DNA from: Mangrovibacterium marinum
GTDB taxonomy: Bacteria; Bacteroidota; Bacteroidia; Bacteroidales; Prolixibacteraceae
Direction: 5' to 3'
NCBI RefSeq assembly: GCF_003046625.1
Contig: NZ_QAAD01000025.1
Span: 1-48,801 of the forward strand
Length of the DNA stretch: 48,801 nt
The notes under the pieces are model-generated. The model did no database searches. It was not told the origin of the DNA and saw only the letters and a program-made list of their open reading frames with translations. Positions 47,885-48,801 of this stretch are shown here, piece by piece. Each line of letters begins with the position of its first letter. Within the stretch, counting starts at the first letter, position 1. The translations under genes were made by a program, and so were the position numbers.

Positions 47885-48691
47885 TTAACGGCAAAGGGCT
47901 GCCGCTCCGTAAATCGCGTGATCATCTTTTTCTGAGATCCGAATCTCCAATTTATTTGCCGATTTGGAATAAGGAAAATCAGTTATTGCCATCCGCATTG
48001 CATCTTTGAAGAATGGAAATGTTTTTGCAACAGAACCGCCAAAAACAATCATTTGCGGATCGACAGTAGCCATTACAAGTTTTACGAGTTGACCGATATG
48101 AAAACCAAAGTCGTTAAACACTTTTAGCGATGAAGGATCTCCTTCTTTTGCCTTCTCGTAAAATTCCTGACCACTATGACCACGCTTCTGAAAATACATT
48201 CCACTACAATAATGTTCATAGTCAGAATTGAGATAAGGGACAATGCAGAATTCTCCTGATCCACAGTTGGCATCTTTTAAAAGCCTACCGTTTTGAATGA
48301 TTCCAGCACCCAAACCGGTTCCCAACGTTACGCCAACAAAATGCTGAAAGTCTTTACCTTCTCCATAAATTTTTTCGCCAATGGCAAAACAGTTGGCATC
48401 GTTATTCACAAAAACCGGAAGATTCAGTTTCTCTTCCAGCAAACTTTTAATGGGCACCTCTTTCCACGCAGGAATATTCATTACATCATAAACAATTCCT
48501 TTTTCCACGTCAACAATACTCGGAATACCAATGCCAATGGCACTTGTGTTATAAGTAACAACTTTCGAAATGGTTTCAACAATAGCATCTACCACCACCA
48601 TTGCATCATAAGCTTTTGGCGTGGGACTAACTGCTATTTCTTCAATTTTCTCGTTTCCTACGCGTCCTACTTTTATGGTTGTTCCACCCAA
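47885..48691 (-). CDS. ROK family sugar kinase, 5' end disrupted
   Basis: The body is a standard ROK kinase of ~268 residues. It has the phosphate-binding DLGGTTIKVG at the N-terminus, VFVNNDANCFAIGE with the catalytic Asp, VGVTLGTGLGAGII and a C-terminal MIVFGGSVAKTFPF. The usual zinc motif (CxCGxxGCxE) is replaced by NSDYEHYCSGMYF, so this is a zinc-free subtype. The frame continues upstream from the TTG at 48691 (VAVPVIGIDLGG) to a stop at 48739-48737 but has no ATG or GTG. The ATG at 48720 is out of frame and meets TAG at once. An IS3-type transposase gene begins at 48763 on the other strand, so the true start was probably cut off by the insertion. Glucose- or amino-sugar-type kinases and repressors share this fold; no HTH is seen, so kinase is favoured. 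Confidence 0.85.
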   Translation of the reverse strand: MGGTTIKVGRVGNEKIEEIAVSPTPKAYDAMVVVDAIVETISKVVTYNTSAIGIGIPSIVDVEKGIVYDVMNIPAWKEVPIKSLLEEKLNLPVFVNNDANCFAIGEKIYGEGKDFQHFVGVTLGTGLGAGIIQNGRLLKDANCGSGEFCIVPYLNSDYEHYCSGMYFQKRGHSGQEFYEKAKEGDPSSLKVFNDFGFHIGQLVKLVMATVDPQMIVFGGSVAKTFPFFKDAMRMAITDFPYSKSANKLEIRISEKDDHAIYGAAALCR

Positions 48692-48720
48692 ATCAATCCC
48701 AATAACTGGAACTGCTACAT

Positions 48721-48801
48721 TTGACTGGACGGTAGGTTAAGTATAATTTATTTACCTATATTATGAGTCCTATGAGAAAGAAGTTTGACAAAGAATTTAA
48801 G
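48721..48801 (+). mobile_element. Left end of an IS3-family insertion sequence (partial)
   Basis: A plus-strand transposase start lies directly beside the damaged ROK start. The element's left boundary should fall close to 48721, where the ROK-like frame loses sense. The terminal inverted repeat cannot be confirmed because the other end is outside the window. Confidence 0.55.
48763..48801 (+). CDS. IS3-family transposase OrfA, N-terminal fragment (cut by window edge)
   Basis: Thirteen codons are visible: MSPMRKKFDKEFK. The RKKFDKEFK stretch is the typical opening of IS3-family OrfA proteins, whose helix-turn-helix follows. An internal ATG at 48772 could also be the start. It is the only plus-strand gene in the window. 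Confidence 0.7.
   Translation, partial: MSPMRKKFDKEFK

Overview
This window looks like a chromosome segment of an environmental, polysaccharide-degrading member of the Bacteroidota. The evidence is a SusC/SusD pair, a hybrid two-component system (HTCS) regulator, an ECF sigma/FecR pair, a type IX secretion (T9SS) sorting domain, many lipoprotein signals and a Bacteroidota-style TAnnTTTG promoter element. A family such as Prolixibacteraceae (Marinilabiliales) would fit the gene content, but that is a guess. Every gene except a transposase fragment at the right edge lies on the minus strand, so transcription reads from right to left.

Region A (1-29110) is a dense carbohydrate-enzyme locus of 17 genes with short gaps. 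In transcription order it encodes a ~1000-residue GH2, a T9SS-exported PL11 rhamnogalacturonan lyase, a CE6-CE4 fusion, two CE12-type acetylesterases, two more GH2 enzymes, a GH88 broken by an in-frame amber codon, a DUF2264 protein, a GH115 alpha-glucuronidase with a frameshift in its signal peptide, a CE1-like esterase, GH43-CBM6, DUF3237, GH43, a type-B carboxylesterase, GH97 and the start of a further GH43. The set suits an acetylated rhamnogalacturonan-I-like pectin carrying arabinan, galactan and glucuronate branches: the lyase cuts the backbone, esterases strip acetyl or acyl groups, and exo-enzymes trim the oligosaccharides. No SusC/SusD pair lies within this block.

Region B (29117-32975) is the control point. 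The HTCS gene lies just upstream of the first GH2, and the gap between them holds four CTTGAC-like hexamers spaced 10, 11 and 10 bp, followed by a good -7 element. This is the best candidate switch for the enzyme operon.

Region C (33304-45951) is a separate transport locus: ECF sigma factor, FecR anti-sigma, SusC with an STN domain, SusD, a DUF4843 lipoprotein, a PKD-like lipoprotein, a TlpA-type thioredoxin, a trypsin-like protease and a serine dehydratase/cysteine desulfidase family enzyme. It has no carbohydrate enzymes and looks more like peptide or sulfur amino acid acquisition. Hairpins follow the TlpA gene and the last gene.

Region D (46234-48801) holds a Tat-exported clan GH-G-like glycosidase and a ROK sugar kinase that has lost a normal start codon. 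Just outside the kinase start, on the plus strand, begins an IS3-family OrfA. The insertion probably removed the kinase's 5' end and promoter.
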